From NCBI GenBank assembly GCA_020635535.1, contig JACJZP010000012.1, positions 1 to 64,000 on the forward strand: a stretch of 64,000 nt of DNA, given 5' to 3'. This document shows, in pieces, positions 35,198-44,924 of the stretch. Under the pieces are notes generated by a model that was not told where the DNA came from, ran no database searches, and saw nothing but the letters and a program-made list of their open reading frames with translations. The position numbers were made by a program, and so were the translations under genes. This DNA is from Flavobacteriales bacterium. Its GTDB lineage: Bacteria; Bacteroidota; Bacteroidia; UBA10329. Each line of letters starts with the position of its first letter. The stretch's first letter is position 1.

Positions 35198-38056
35198 ATG
35201 ACAAAACAAGACCCATCCGAAGACAAACGCCTATTTCTTCTTGATGCTTTTGCACTGATCTACCGTGCTTATTTTGCATTCGCAGGCAACCGTGTCGACC
35301 GTCACGGAAATAGGTCGAGTGGATACACCATGGTCAATTCCAAGGGTGTCAACACCTCTGCCGTTTTCGGTTTCACCAATACACTGCTCGAACTCCTCGA
35401 AAAAGAAAAACCCACGCACATTGCTGTGGTTTTCGATATGCCTGGCGGTACGCATCGCGAAGTTGAGTTTACCGAATACAAGGCCAATCGTGAGGCCATG
35501 CCTGATGATCTTGCGGCATCTATTCCCATGATACAGGAATTGATTCGTGGCTTCAGAATTCCAGTACTCGGAATGGAAGGATACGAAGCCGATGATGTGA
35601 TCGGAACACTTGCCAAGAAAGCAGAGAAGCACGGTTACACCACCTACATGGTGACTCCCGATAAGGACTACGGACAATTGGTATCTGACAAGATATACAT
35701 GTACAAACCCGCGCGGATGGGTAACGATATCGAGGTGCTGGGCCCGAAGGAAATATGCGAGAAGTATGGCATTGACCGACCAGAACAATTGATTGATATT
35801 CTGGGCATGTGGGGAGATGCGGTAGATAACATTCCAGGAATACCCGGAGTTGGAGAGAAAACGGCCACCAAGTTCGTTCAGGAATACGGTTCTATTGAAG
35901 GATTGTACGAGCATACGGATGAGCTGAAGGGCAAGATGAAAGAGAATGTGGAAGCCAATAAGGAAAAGGCCTTCATGTCTAAAATGTTGGCCACCATCAT
36001 TACCGATGTTCCCATTGATCTGGATGAGGACGACATCGTTATGGAAGAGCCTGACAAGGAGAAATTGGCAGAGCTTTTTGCTGAACTCGAGTTCAGAACC
36101 ATCGCCAAGAAGGTATTGGGTCAGGAAGTAGCCATTACACAGGCCGCAAAGCCAGCAACAGCCGCTACCGCTGCCAGTGGCCAGTTCGATCTTTTTTCTT
36201 CGTCTGGCGCAACGGTTGAAACCGGTACTGATTCAGGTTATGGAACGCTTTCAAACACGGAGCACGATTATCAATTGGTTGAGACAGCAGAACAGCGTAA
36301 AAAGCTCATTTCAGACCTGACCAAAGTCGACAGATTCTGTTTCGATACCGAAACCACAGGTTTGGATCCATTGACGGCCGACTTGTTGGGCATTGCGTTT
36401 TCTTGGCAAACAGGAAAGGCATTCTATGTGGCCATTCCTAACGGAATGGATGCCGCAGTAAGTATTTGTGCTGAGTTCCAGCCTCTATTTGCAGATTCCA
36501 GTAAGACCATTGTGGCACAGAACCTCAAATACGACCTCTGCGTGATGCTTCGGTATGGAGTGACCATAGCCGCAAAGACATTCGACACCATGATTGCGCA
36601 CTACCTCATTAATCCAGATATGCGGCATGGTATGGATCTGCTGGCAGAGACGTATCTGGGTTATCAGCCGCAATCCATCTCAGAACTTATTGGTAAGCGT
36701 GGCAAAAATCAGGGGAACATGAAGGATGTTCCTCTTGCCAAGGTGACGGAATACGCGGGCGAGGATGCCGATATCACGTTCCAGTTGTACGAGAAATTTG
36801 AGCCGATGCTTGATGAAGTGGAGGCGCGCAAACTCTTCAATGAGGTGGAAATGCCGCTGGTTCCTGTTCTCGGTGCCATGGAAACGGAAGGAATCCGGTT
36901 GGATGTTCCTGCGCTAAAGATCATGTCGGAGGAACTGAATGAAGACCTTATCCGATTGCAGACTGAGATAAAGCAACTGGCAGGGGTCGAATTCAATATT
37001 CAGTCTCCGAGGCAGTTGGGCGACATTCTTTTCGACCATTTGAAGATTGATGATAAGGCTAAGCGTACAGGCAAGACCAAGCAGTACAAGACCAGCGAGG
37101 ATGTGCTTAGTAAGTTGGTGAACAAGCATCCAATTGTTCCTAAGATTCTGGATTACCGTTCGGTACAGAAACTGAAATCGACCTATGTGGATACGCTGCC
37201 TGAGTTGGTTAACCCCACAACGGGAAAAATTCACACCACCTACAATCAAGCCGTAGCAGCCACGGGTCGTTTGAGTTCAGATAAACCGAACCTGCAGAAC
37301 ATTCCCATCCGCACGGAGCGTGGTCGGGAGATCCGCAAAGCGTTTGTTCCTCGCAACGAGGACTTTGTGCTTATGGCGGCAGACTACTCGCAGGTAGAAT
37401 TGCGCATCATTGCTGCTTTGAGCAAGGATGGCCCGATGATTCAGGCATTTAAGGATGGGCAAGACATCCATGCGGCCACTGCGGCCAAGGTATTTGGAGT
37501 TTCCATCGATAAGGTTGACCGCGACATGCGCAGCAAGGCCAAGGCCGTCAACTTCGGGTTGATGTACGGTCAGTCGGCTTTTGGGCTGGCAGATAATCTC
37601 GGAATATCCAGAACAGAAGCAAGGGACATTATTGACGAGTATTTCAAGCAATTTCCAACCATTAGGGCCTACATGGATCAGAATATTCAGTTCGCTAAAG
37701 AACATGGCTATGTGGAAACCATTATGGGGCGAAGACGCTATTTGCGCGACATCAACTCAAACAATCAAACCGTACGTGGCTACGCAGAGCGCAACGCCAT
37801 CAATGCACCAATTCAGGGATCGGCAGCCGACATCATCAAAGTGGCCATGATCAATGTACACAAGGAGATGACCAGGCAGCAGATGCGCTCAAAGTTGTTG
37901 CTTCAAGTGCATGACGAACTGGTATTTGACGCGCACAAAGAGGAGTTGGACGTATTGAAGTCGCTGGTTAGCGAAAAGATGGTTGGAGCAGTAAACCTTG
38001 AAGTGCCAATGGTCGTAGACATCGGAATTGGCCAAAACTGGCTTGAAGCACATTGA
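35198..38056 (+). CDS. polA: DNA polymerase I
   Basis: 952 residues with all three domains. The 5'-3' exonuclease/flap domain (residues 10-300) contains LFLLDAFALIYRAYFAF and MWGDAVDNIPGIPGVGEKTA. The 3'-5' proofreading domain has an intact exo I motif FDTETTGLDPL (D383, E385), so proofreading is expected. The polymerase domain has motif A DYSQVELRI (near 730) and motif C VHDELVFD (near 903). It acts in Okazaki-fragment maturation and repair. The start lies 9 bases after the right inverted repeat of the GxxExxY cassette, so its native promoter region may have been displaced. Confidence 0.98.
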   Translation: MTKQDPSEDKRLFLLDAFALIYRAYFAFAGNRVDRHGNRSSGYTMVNSKGVNTSAVFGFTNTLLELLEKEKPTHIAVVFDMPGGTHREVEFTEYKANREAMPDDLAASIPMIQELIRGFRIPVLGMEGYEADDVIGTLAKKAEKHGYTTYMVTPDKDYGQLVSDKIYMYKPARMGNDIEVLGPKEICEKYGIDRPEQLIDILGMWGDAVDNIPGIPGVGEKTATKFVQEYGSIEGLYEHTDELKGKMKENVEANKEKAFMSKMLATIITDVPIDLDEDDIVMEEPDKEKLAELFAELEFRTIAKKVLGQEVAITQAAKPATAATAASGQFDLFSSSGATVETGTDSGYGTLSNTEHDYQLVETAEQRKKLISDLTKVDRFCFDTETTGLDPLTADLLGIAFSWQTGKAFYVAIPNGMDAAVSICAEFQPLFADSSKTIVAQNLKYDLCVMLRYGVTIAAKTFDTMIAHYLINPDMRHGMDLLAETYLGYQPQSISELIGKRGKNQGNMKDVPLAKVTEYAGEDADITFQLYEKFEPMLDEVEARKLFNEVEMPLVPVLGAMETEGIRLDVPALKIMSEELNEDLIRLQTEIKQLAGVEFNIQSPRQLGDILFDHLKIDDKAKRTGKTKQYKTSEDVLSKLVNKHPIVPKILDYRSVQKLKSTYVDTLPELVNPTTGKIHTTYNQAVAATGRLSSDKPNLQNIPIRTERGREIRKAFVPRNEDFVLMAADYSQVELRIIAALSKDGPMIQAFKDGQDIHAATAAKVFGVSIDKVDRDMRSKAKAVNFGLMYGQSAFGLADNLGISRTEARDIIDEYFKQFPTIRAYMDQNIQFAKEHGYVETIMGRRRYLRDINSNNQTVRGYAERNAINAPIQGSAADIIKVAMINVHKEMTRQQMRSKLLLQVHDELVFDAHKEELDVLKSLVSEKMVGAVNLEVPMVVDIGIGQNWLEAH

Positions 38057-38112
38057 TCACGCCAGATATTCTCTAAGTATTACATTTGATCAGTCCATCA
38101 ATAGAATCAGGA

Positions 38113-38973
38113 ATGAAAACATCGATGAAAAACACTATCGCACTTTTTGCTGTCTGTGGGTTGTTTGCAGCTTGTGGCTCCGAGCAGAAACCTGCTGCAG
38201 AGGAGACATCTCATGCAGAAGCCGCTGAGGTTAAAGAAATGACCGAGGAGGATCTGGCAGAAGCAGACCAGATGATCAAGCAGATGCCGTCTCCAATTGA
38301 AATGGCCATTCTGGTAAAGCATGCTGGTGGAGAGTATAATTCATCCTTGCTAAACGATGTAAAACACATCGATGATTATGTTACCACTGGCAAGAAAACA
38401 GTGAACATGGGCGTGTATAGTGCGGATGTGGGCTATACATCACTTTACAAGCAAACGCAGGAGACGGTCTTCTACTTGAACAACGTTCGAAAACTTTCTG
38501 ATGCTATCGGGTTGACCGATGCGTTCGATCAGGCAGTTTTTGACCGCGTAGAAGCGAACATTGAGAACCGAGATTCGCTGTTGCACATCCTTAGCGGTGC
38601 GTATGATGTGGCCAATGAATACCTGAAGCAGAATAACCGCATGAACACTTCAGTGCTTATGATAGCAGGTGGGTGGATAGAGTCAATGTATCTGGCAGCC
38701 AATTTGGGTGCGGATGGCGGAAGACCGGAAGACATCATTTCGCTCAGAATATTGGAGCAGGATGTGGTTCTGGACAAGATCCTTTCGGCAATGGAGTTGA
38801 TCAAAGACGACCCGTTGGTTGATGAATTCAAAGCCAAATTGATTGAATTGGACAAGCACCTTATAGCTAAGGAGATAAGAGTTGGAGAAGGAGAGCAGGC
38901 TACGGTCGATCAGGGGAAAATGAAGGAGGTTTTTGAAAAGATCGATGAGATCAGAGCTTGGGCAGTAGCTTAA
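38113..38973 (+). CDS. Predicted lipoprotein, unknown function
   Basis: 286 residues. A signal peptide with lipobox LFAAC (Cys followed by GSEQ) predicts a lipid-anchored protein, and an acidic Ala/Glu-rich linker leads to a wholly helical body. No enzyme motif or known family is recognised. ATG 38113 was chosen, and ATG 38125 is equally possible; a longer frame from 38086 would spoil the signal peptide. It follows polA by 56 bases and precedes a beta-propeller protein gene on the same strand. It is probably an outer-membrane lipoprotein facing the periplasm. Confidence 0.7.
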   Translation: MKTSMKNTIALFAVCGLFAACGSEQKPAAEETSHAEAAEVKEMTEEDLAEADQMIKQMPSPIEMAILVKHAGGEYNSSLLNDVKHIDDYVTTGKKTVNMGVYSADVGYTSLYKQTQETVFYLNNVRKLSDAIGLTDAFDQAVFDRVEANIENRDSLLHILSGAYDVANEYLKQNNRMNTSVLMIAGGWIESMYLAANLGADGGRPEDIISLRILEQDVVLDKILSAMELIKDDPLVDEFKAKLIELDKHLIAKEIRVGEGEQATVDQGKMKEVFEKIDEIRAWAVA

Positions 38974-38981
38974 TTCGGTCT

Positions 38982-40607
38982 ATGCTCTCTTACAGGAATT
39001 TCACAAAGCGATCAATACTCTGGTCGCTTTTTTTGTGTCTGTTCGCGTCCACCACGGTAGCCCAACATTTTGAGTGGGCAAAAAACATTGGTGGTCTTGG
39101 TTTGGATGCCGCAAGGGCACTTACCACAGACTCAGAAGGAAATGTTATTGTGGCAGGATCATTCTCCGGAACAGCCTCAATAGCAGGTACCTGGTATTCG
39201 GGTGATGGTGTTTCAGAAGCATTTGTTGCCAAGTTCAGCCCCAACGGAGATCTACTTTGGGCACGGGTTATTTCAGGCCCACTCGAAGACATGGCCCGTA
39301 GTGTGGTTACTGAAGAGAATGGTCACATCTATGTGGTGGGTCATTTTACCGATACGGTCACATTCTATCAGGGTCAAGATGCAATGGCTGGAGCAAGGTC
39401 AGAAGGAGGTCAGGATGTTTTTGTTGTGAAGTATGATCCTGATGGCAACTATGTTTGGCATATCACCTGCGGAGGCCCTGCAGATGATACCGCCACCGAT
39501 ATTGACTGGTACCAGTGGAGCGGCATGTTCTATGTAAGTGGCGGATTTCAGGGGCGTGGCATCTTTGGCAATACTCCCATACTCTCAAATGGCCTCACGG
39601 ATGCCTTTCTGATGAAAGTTGATGCTGACGGAAATGTACACTGGGTTTGGAATGGAGGAGGAGACGAGCACGATATTGCATCGGCCGTGGCCGTTGACAA
39701 AACGAATGGGTCGGTTTACGTGGTTGGGGATTATTATGAACAGGCAGAATTCGATGGAGAGATACTCGAATCTGTCGGAAGTTCAGACATGTACATTGCA
39801 AGGTTTGATGAAGCGGGTCAGCAGATCTGGGTGCGTAGTAATGGAGGTACCAACGTAGACGTTTCTACCGGAGTTGGTGTAGACCTCAACAGCAAGGTTT
39901 ACGTTTGCGGCTACTACCAACTCACCACCAACTTCCAGAATCACAGCGCAACTGCGTTGGGATATAATGATGTTTTCCTGAGTCAGTTTGATGAGAACGG
40001 AAACTGTATTTGGTTGAGCAGTGCTGGAAGCAACGCACTTGATAATTGTCTGGGAATGGATGTGGCTTGGGACGGGACCACATATCTGACCGGGATGTTT
40101 GATGGGGAGATGTTTGCCGATGACGTTTCATTTGAAGGGAATGGATACGACATTTTTGTGCTGTGCTACAATCCGTCAGGTGATGTTAGGTATGGGCGCG
40201 CAGCAGGCGCTGCCAGTTCAGATTTCGGCATGGCCGCGTGCCTCGGCCCTGACCAAAGCCTTTACATAAGCGGCTACTACTTCTACTATGCCGATTTTGA
40301 CAATATCACCATTGGAGCAGCTCAAAATGGAGATGCATTCATTGCTAAGATGACGGATATCCTCGATACACGCTCTTTGGAAGAACCGATCTCAAATTGC
40401 TTGAAATATGACCCATTCAATCAGTGTGTAAGGTTGCAAGAGTGCCCCGATGTGGAGGGGTGGAAACTTTTTGATGCTCTTGGTAGAGAATTGGATGGCG
40501 GCCCTATCAATGGGAACTGCATTCCAGTAGAGAGCAAAGGTTCACTCCTGTATTTTCAGTTGATATCCAGCAATCAGGCTTGGTCGTTGCCTGTGGTCGG
40601 GTTCTGA
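38982..40607 (+). CDS. SBBP-type beta-propeller secreted protein
   Basis: 541 residues. Signal peptide (ending TVAQ) and then about eight SBBP-like blades, each following the pattern DAFVAKFxPNGDxLWxxxxGG and xxVYVVGxF (for example FVAKFSPNGDLLWARV, VYVCGYYQLTTNF). The C-terminal 70 residues (GWKLFDALGRELDGG to SLPVVGF) resemble a shortened type A T9SS sorting domain, without the full motif set. It is likely a secreted propeller protein of unknown ligand. ATG 38982 was preferred over an upstream TTG (38958) that overlaps the lipoprotein gene. Confidence 0.78.
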   Translation: MLSYRNFTKRSILWSLFLCLFASTTVAQHFEWAKNIGGLGLDAARALTTDSEGNVIVAGSFSGTASIAGTWYSGDGVSEAFVAKFSPNGDLLWARVISGPLEDMARSVVTEENGHIYVVGHFTDTVTFYQGQDAMAGARSEGGQDVFVVKYDPDGNYVWHITCGGPADDTATDIDWYQWSGMFYVSGGFQGRGIFGNTPILSNGLTDAFLMKVDADGNVHWVWNGGGDEHDIASAVAVDKTNGSVYVVGDYYEQAEFDGEILESVGSSDMYIARFDEAGQQIWVRSNGGTNVDVSTGVGVDLNSKVYVCGYYQLTTNFQNHSATALGYNDVFLSQFDENGNCIWLSSAGSNALDNCLGMDVAWDGTTYLTGMFDGEMFADDVSFEGNGYDIFVLCYNPSGDVRYGRAAGAASSDFGMAACLGPDQSLYISGYYFYYADFDNITIGAAQNGDAFIAKMTDILDTRSLEEPISNCLKYDPFNQCVRLQECPDVEGWKLFDALGRELDGGPINGNCIPVESKGSLLYFQLISSNQAWSLPVVGF

Positions 40608-40608
40608 A

Positions 40609-41145
40609 CTACTTCACTTTTTCAAGCGTTCGTTCTATCTGCCCAAAATGCCGGTTCATGTGCTGCCGCATGAAGCGGACGCTTTGAATCAGGTTCATTT
40701 TTCCCATTGCAGGATGCTTGAACAACTCATTTGCGATCAAGGACTCGTCAATTGATTCGTATTCTTTTCTGAGACCCTTACGTACAGCATTCCATTCATC
40801 CAGAGCCTGAGTGTAATTTACTGAGGAGTCTTTTGGAAGCTGAGCAACTTTGGGTGCCTTGAACTTAATGGGTAGAGAGATCATGAAATTCAGGAATTGT
40901 TGCTTCAGGCCTGCGCTGGCTGCGGCCTTTGAATGACCACCAACATCGAGCTTCTTCTGCATGTATTTGAGAGCGCCCTCTTCAGCCACCTTCAAGTGGT
41001 ACATTACCTCTGTTACAGACCAAGTGTTTCCATCTGGCTTCTTCTCCAGAGTTTCGAGAGAAATGGAATTCAGTTTGCCCAACAGTTGTTGGCGTTCTGA
41101 TTCCATGCGGTCAAACTCATTAAGTAATTCTTCTCGCTTGGCCAT
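40609..41145 (-). CDS. DinB family protein
   Basis: 178 residues, four-helix bundle of the DinB/YfiT type. Metal ligands are plausible at the His of YHLKVAEE (near residue 50) and at the His pair in RQHMNRHFGQI (near residue 165), the normal H...HxxxH pattern. DinB-fold proteins include thiol transferases and stress proteins, and the specific activity here is unknown. It converges on the propeller gene with one base between stops. It lies 15 bases after the TPR gene on the same strand and may be co-transcribed with it. Confidence 0.83.
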   Translation of the reverse strand: MAKREELLNEFDRMESERQQLLGKLNSISLETLEKKPDGNTWSVTEVMYHLKVAEEGALKYMQKKLDVGGHSKAAASAGLKQQFLNFMISLPIKFKAPKVAQLPKDSSVNYTQALDEWNAVRKGLRKEYESIDESLIANELFKHPAMGKMNLIQSVRFMRQHMNRHFGQIERTLEKVK

Positions 41146-41160
41146 AGTATAGCAGTTTGT

Positions 41161-42162
41161 TTACAGTCGTTTGACCGGTTCCTTGATCGTTATCGGGTTC
41201 CAATTACGCCACTTACGGTAGGTTTCATACTCCTTGGCATGGGCTGCAACCCATGGTAGGAATAGCCCCTTGTCGTTCTCAAGATAAATGGTTGCCAGAT
41301 ATGGCTCCAACAGACCTTTCTCCTCAAGTTGGGCCATTCTACCAATTACGACTGATATCGGAAACGCAGTATCTCTCCATTTATCCAGTAGGCAGGCTCG
41401 TTTTTCAATATAGAGATCCCAGTTCGAGTTAATGCTCTTGCACTCGGATGTGAGAAGAAACCGTAGTTCCTGATCCATGCTTTCTGGGTCAGCCTTCCAA
41501 TTTTCTGAGAACACTTTTTCGGTTGATTCACTGATCAATTGAGCAGCGGTTCTTTTCATCTCATCATTTTCAGTCAGATTGAAGAACACCTCAGCATAGA
41601 TCCATGTCCAAAGTGGGTTACCGGTGGCCTTCAGCAATTTGGCGGCCCAGAAATAATTTTCCGCAAAATTCGGTGCATTCACTATGCCATCCTCAAATAT
41701 GGAAAGCGCCTTTAGTGGTTCTTCCATTTCCAAGTTCCGCTTTCCAAGCTCAAGCTGAAGGCTACCCACTTTCGGGAATTTCTGCACCCCATAACGCAAG
41801 GCGTCCAATTCCTTCTTCCTACTCTCATCTGGCGTTTTCTTTTCCTCGTTAAGAGCCTTATAGCACTGAGCCAGAAGAATGTAAAGATCGGGCTGCACGT
41901 GCACATGATATTGCAGCGGATAGAGGTATTTCTCTGCAAGCTTGGAGTTTCCACTCAGGTAATAGGCGTGTCCGATCTCAAAGGTGTAATCGTACTGTTC
42001 AGGTTCAAGTTTACGAGCCTTTTTGAGGTAGTTGATCCCTTCCTGAAAATCGCCTTCATCAATCAATTTTATCCCTTCAATGCCTAACCTGTATGCAGTA
42101 GAATCTGATTGAGGAAATGCAATCTGTACGCAAAGGATGAGAAGACAGGTCAGCAGTAACAT
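41161..42162 (-). CDS. TPR-repeat periplasmic protein
   Basis: 333 residues. A signal peptide (MLLLTCLLILCVQIAF...Q) is followed by TPR helices (for example YDYTFEIGHAYYLSGNSKLAEKYL, shortened here to its key blocks YDYTFEIG and SGNSKLAEKY) across about residues 25-200, then a helical C-terminal half. ATG 42162 was chosen, and a TTG three codons upstream is also in frame. TPR proteins are scaffolds; no partner is named by context. It is divergent from the SiaB operon. Confidence 0.75.
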   Translation of the reverse strand: MLLLTCLLILCVQIAFPQSDSTAYRLGIEGIKLIDEGDFQEGINYLKKARKLEPEQYDYTFEIGHAYYLSGNSKLAEKYLYPLQYHVHVQPDLYILLAQCYKALNEEKKTPDESRKKELDALRYGVQKFPKVGSLQLELGKRNLEMEEPLKALSIFEDGIVNAPNFAENYFWAAKLLKATGNPLWTWIYAEVFFNLTENDEMKRTAAQLISESTEKVFSENWKADPESMDQELRFLLTSECKSINSNWDLYIEKRACLLDKWRDTAFPISVVIGRMAQLEEKGLLEPYLATIYLENDKGLFLPWVAAHAKEYETYRKWRNWNPITIKEPVKRL

Positions 42163-42351
42163 GGATATCAAATGTACTTAAATGGCGTTGTCTGCAAAGG
42201 GAGGATTTCAGGCCGGCATGAAACGCAGATCGTTGACCAACTCCTGTTCGGATTCAAAGGTTCTGACACATCGAGATTAAAAATCGGGCAAAATGTAACC
42301 AAGATCGGTTGCATCCGTTTCAAGACCACCAAACCTATTTCAATTAGACCA

Positions 42352-43446
42352 TTGGAAAGACTTTACGATTACTACAGGGAACTTGAAAATGACCGTCTGA
42401 GTTTTATTTTCAACGGAGATGTCAGCGATGACATTACGGATGGGATAATCCGGATCACAGAGTTCAACGTCAACAATTTTGAAGCACTTACTAAGCTGAG
42501 CAGACGCATTTCCTTTATCATGGTGGAGTGCTTTCAGAATGTGGTGCGCCATGGTAAGGTTGCAGGAGTACAGAAGGAGAAGTCTGAAGGATTATTTGCC
42601 GCCCGGTTGATGGGTGATGCCAATTACGTGAGCTCCATCAACATGATAGATATTGGGGAGGTTGAGAAGCTGCGTGAAAAGCTCAATCAGCTGAATACCA
42701 TTGAGAAGGATAAACTCAAGGCACTGTATCTGGAGGTCTTGAACAATGAAGAGCTCTCATCCAAAGGTGGAGCTGGTCTGGGTCTGATACAACTTGCAAG
42801 GAAGGCTGGGCAGCCTATATCGTTCGAGTTTGAGGATCTGAATGAGCAATTGGCCAACTTCTATTTGTCGCTTAAACTCAAGGGAGATGAGGGGCAGACT
42901 GAGCCGGGTGAAGCGCTACGGTTCACAAAAGATTTCGACAAGCGCATTAAAGAGTCCGATGTTCTAATGGTCTACAAGGGAGATTTTGGGAAGGATTCCA
43001 TCATGCCCATCATTCAGATCATTGAAGAGAAGATGAGGGCAGAGAATGAGGTAGGACCTAAAGGCTTCTTTCTCATTCTTGTTGAGCTTCTGCAGAATGT
43101 AAGCCGACACAATATTGAAGCTAAGGGCTTTAAAGACGGGATATTCATGATCACCGAGGCTGGTGATGGCGAATATTGGACATCTGTAGGCAACGTGGTT
43201 GATAAGCAGACAAAGGATCTGCTGACCGAAAGAATTGACAGTTTGAATGCCATGGATGCCATGGATCTTAAAAAAGCATATAAGAAGACCTTACGGGAAG
43301 GGTCTTTCAGCGATAAGGGTGGAGCCGGATTGGGACTGATTGAAATTGCCAGGAAAAGTTCTGAGAAGCTGGATTATAGCTTCGAGGAAATGGGCGAGGA
43401 CAAGTACTTCTTCACGTTTAACGTAAAATTTAAAGTAAATGGCTGA
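42352..43446 (+). CDS. Tandem double SiaB-family protein kinase
   Basis: 364 residues made of two SiaB-like (DUF6272, GHKL-type) domains in one chain. Copy one has the N-box FIMVECFQNVVRHG (near residue 55) and G-box SKGGAGLGLIQLARK (near 137). Copy two has LILVELLQNVSRHN (near 241) and SDKGGAGLGLIEIARK (near 320). Each N-box keeps Glu and Asn, so both look able to bind ATP. In Pseudomonas aeruginosa SiaB phosphorylates SiaC, and the SiaC gene follows here with an 8-base overlap. The TTG at 42352 was chosen because it starts exactly at the domain (ERLYDYYREL). ATG 42172 would add 60 unalignable residues and leave only 9 bases to the divergent TPR gene. Confidence 0.85.
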   Translation: MERLYDYYRELENDRLSFIFNGDVSDDITDGIIRITEFNVNNFEALTKLSRRISFIMVECFQNVVRHGKVAGVQKEKSEGLFAARLMGDANYVSSINMIDIGEVEKLREKLNQLNTIEKDKLKALYLEVLNNEELSSKGGAGLGLIQLARKAGQPISFEFEDLNEQLANFYLSLKLKGDEGQTEPGEALRFTKDFDKRIKESDVLMVYKGDFGKDSIMPIIQIIEEKMRAENEVGPKGFFLILVELLQNVSRHNIEAKGFKDGIFMITEAGDGEYWTSVGNVVDKQTKDLLTERIDSLNAMDAMDLKKAYKKTLREGSFSDKGGAGLGLIEIARKSSEKLDYSFEEMGEDKYFFTFNVKFKVNG

Positions 43447-43816
43447 ATCATTACGAATAGAAGCTACCGAGGACACTCCACTTATCGATTTTGACATGGA
43501 AACAGGTGTCTTCAAGGTCACTGGTCGCGCACTACCAGAAGACGCACACGAGTTTTTCAAACCCATTGAAGAATGGGTACAGGATTACGTAGAGTCTCCG
43601 TTGGAAACCACAACTGTTGAGATGCGCATAGATTACTTCAACTCTGCAGCAACAAGGTATATATTCAATCTGCTCATGTGCTTTGAAGATATTGTAGATG
43701 ATGGCGGAGATGTGAAAGTGGTCTGGTTTTACAAAGAAGGCGATGATATGATAGAGTCGAAGGGTGAGGAGCTTTCCAGTATTCTGGAATTGCCTTTCGA
43801 GATGAAAACGCTATAA
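43439..43816 (+). CDS. SiaC-family regulatory phosphoprotein
   Basis: 125 residues, DUF1987/SiaC family: short beta-alpha anti-sigma-antagonist-like fold with DYFNSAATRYIFNLL. Ser69 of FNS lies where the phosphorylated Thr of Pseudomonas SiaC is expected (inference by recall of that motif). SiaC is the switch substrate: the SiaB kinase phosphorylates it and a PP2C phosphatase reverses this, changing SiaC binding to its target. Kinase and phosphatase genes flank it on both sides. No diguanylate cyclase (SiaD) is in the window, so the output partner is unknown. ATG overlaps the kinase stop. Confidence 0.88.
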   Translation: MAESLRIEATEDTPLIDFDMETGVFKVTGRALPEDAHEFFKPIEEWVQDYVESPLETTTVEMRIDYFNSAATRYIFNLLMCFEDIVDDGGDVKVVWFYKEGDDMIESKGEELSSILELPFEMKTL

Positions 43817-43823
43817 AAGCTTT

Positions 43824-44924
43824 ATGGCTCCACGGAAAAAGACCGATGTAAGACTGGTCTACGCCATTTATGGTGCGCTATTCGGATTGATGTTTCCGGT
43901 TATCGCAACCTTGTTCGATGCATTTATGCGAGATATGGGATTTGGGATTTCCTCATTGATTGAAACCCAGAAGACCCAACCACTTCATTGGATAATTGAT
44001 TCTGCCCCGATTTTTCTCGGGTTCTTCTCCTGCTTGGCCGGAATCAAGCAGAAGGAAGTGATTGCTATGAACGAAGGCTTGGAACTGAAGGTGCAGCAAC
44101 GTACTGAAATGCTACATGAGCAGAACGAAGAGTTGCGTACCATGCAAGGTGAGCTGGAAGACAGCTTACACCGCATATCGCAGAGTATCAATTACGCGCA
44201 ACGTATTCAGGACGCCATAGTAACCAACACACAGGAACTTCGATCGGCCTTTGCCGATTCGGCTGTGCTTTTCCGTCCACGCGATGTGGTAAGTGGCGAT
44301 TTCCCTTGGTATCTCAAAAAGGGAGACTATCATTTTGTTGCCGCAGTAGATTGTACCGGACATGGTGTTCCTGGAGCATTCATGTCGCTTATCGGTTACT
44401 TCTTATTGAACAAGATCGTGAAGGAGCAGAACCTGTTGGAAACCAATGAGATCCTATGTGAATTGCATCGCGAGGTTGTTAGGGTTCTGGGTCAGGAGGC
44501 TGATTCTGATGTGCATGATGGAATGGATCTGGCGCTATGCCGAATAGACCCGAAGAATTCGGAAGTGATGTACTCGGGTGCTGGAAACCCCGTTTATCAT
44601 CTGCGTGATGGAGATCTGATGGAATACAAGGCCGATTTCTGGAGCATTGGTGGAACACAATACCGAAAGCGCAAACCTTATCAGGCGCAGAAGTTCCATT
44701 ACAAGGAAGGAGATGTGATAAGTATGTTCTCTGATGGAGTTACCGACCAATTCTCTTCGGACGGCAAGCACAAGTTCGGATTCAGGAAATTGAAAGAGCA
44801 TCTTACTGCTAATCACCATAATCAACTTGAAGGTGTTCATGCTTCTTTTGAGACGCAGATGTATGAGTGGATGGGAGACCACCGACAAATGGACGACATG
44901 CTGCTTATGAGCGTCAGATTATGA
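43824..44924 (+). CDS. Membrane-bound SpoIIE-type PP2C phosphatase (SiaA-like)
   Basis: 366 residues. The N-terminal region has two hydrophobic segments (VYAIYGALFGLMFPVIA and APIFLGFFSCLAG), and a coiled coil (NEGLELKVQQRTEMLHEQNE) follows. The SpoIIE/PP2C domain then runs from about residue 130 to the end. Metal-binding motifs are PRDVVSGDFPWY (Asp in GDF) and AAVDCTGHGVPGAFMS, with MFSDGVTDQFS near the C-terminus. It should dephosphorylate SiaC and act opposite the double kinase. Compared with SiaA it lacks the large periplasmic sensor, having only a short loop between helices. It starts 7 bases after SiaC, so the switch genes form one operon. Confidence 0.88.
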   Translation: MAPRKKTDVRLVYAIYGALFGLMFPVIATLFDAFMRDMGFGISSLIETQKTQPLHWIIDSAPIFLGFFSCLAGIKQKEVIAMNEGLELKVQQRTEMLHEQNEELRTMQGELEDSLHRISQSINYAQRIQDAIVTNTQELRSAFADSAVLFRPRDVVSGDFPWYLKKGDYHFVAAVDCTGHGVPGAFMSLIGYFLLNKIVKEQNLLETNEILCELHREVVRVLGQEADSDVHDGMDLALCRIDPKNSEVMYSGAGNPVYHLRDGDLMEYKADFWSIGGTQYRKRKPYQAQKFHYKEGDVISMFSDGVTDQFSSDGKHKFGFRKLKEHLTANHHNQLEGVHASFETQMYEWMGDHRQMDDMLLMSVRL

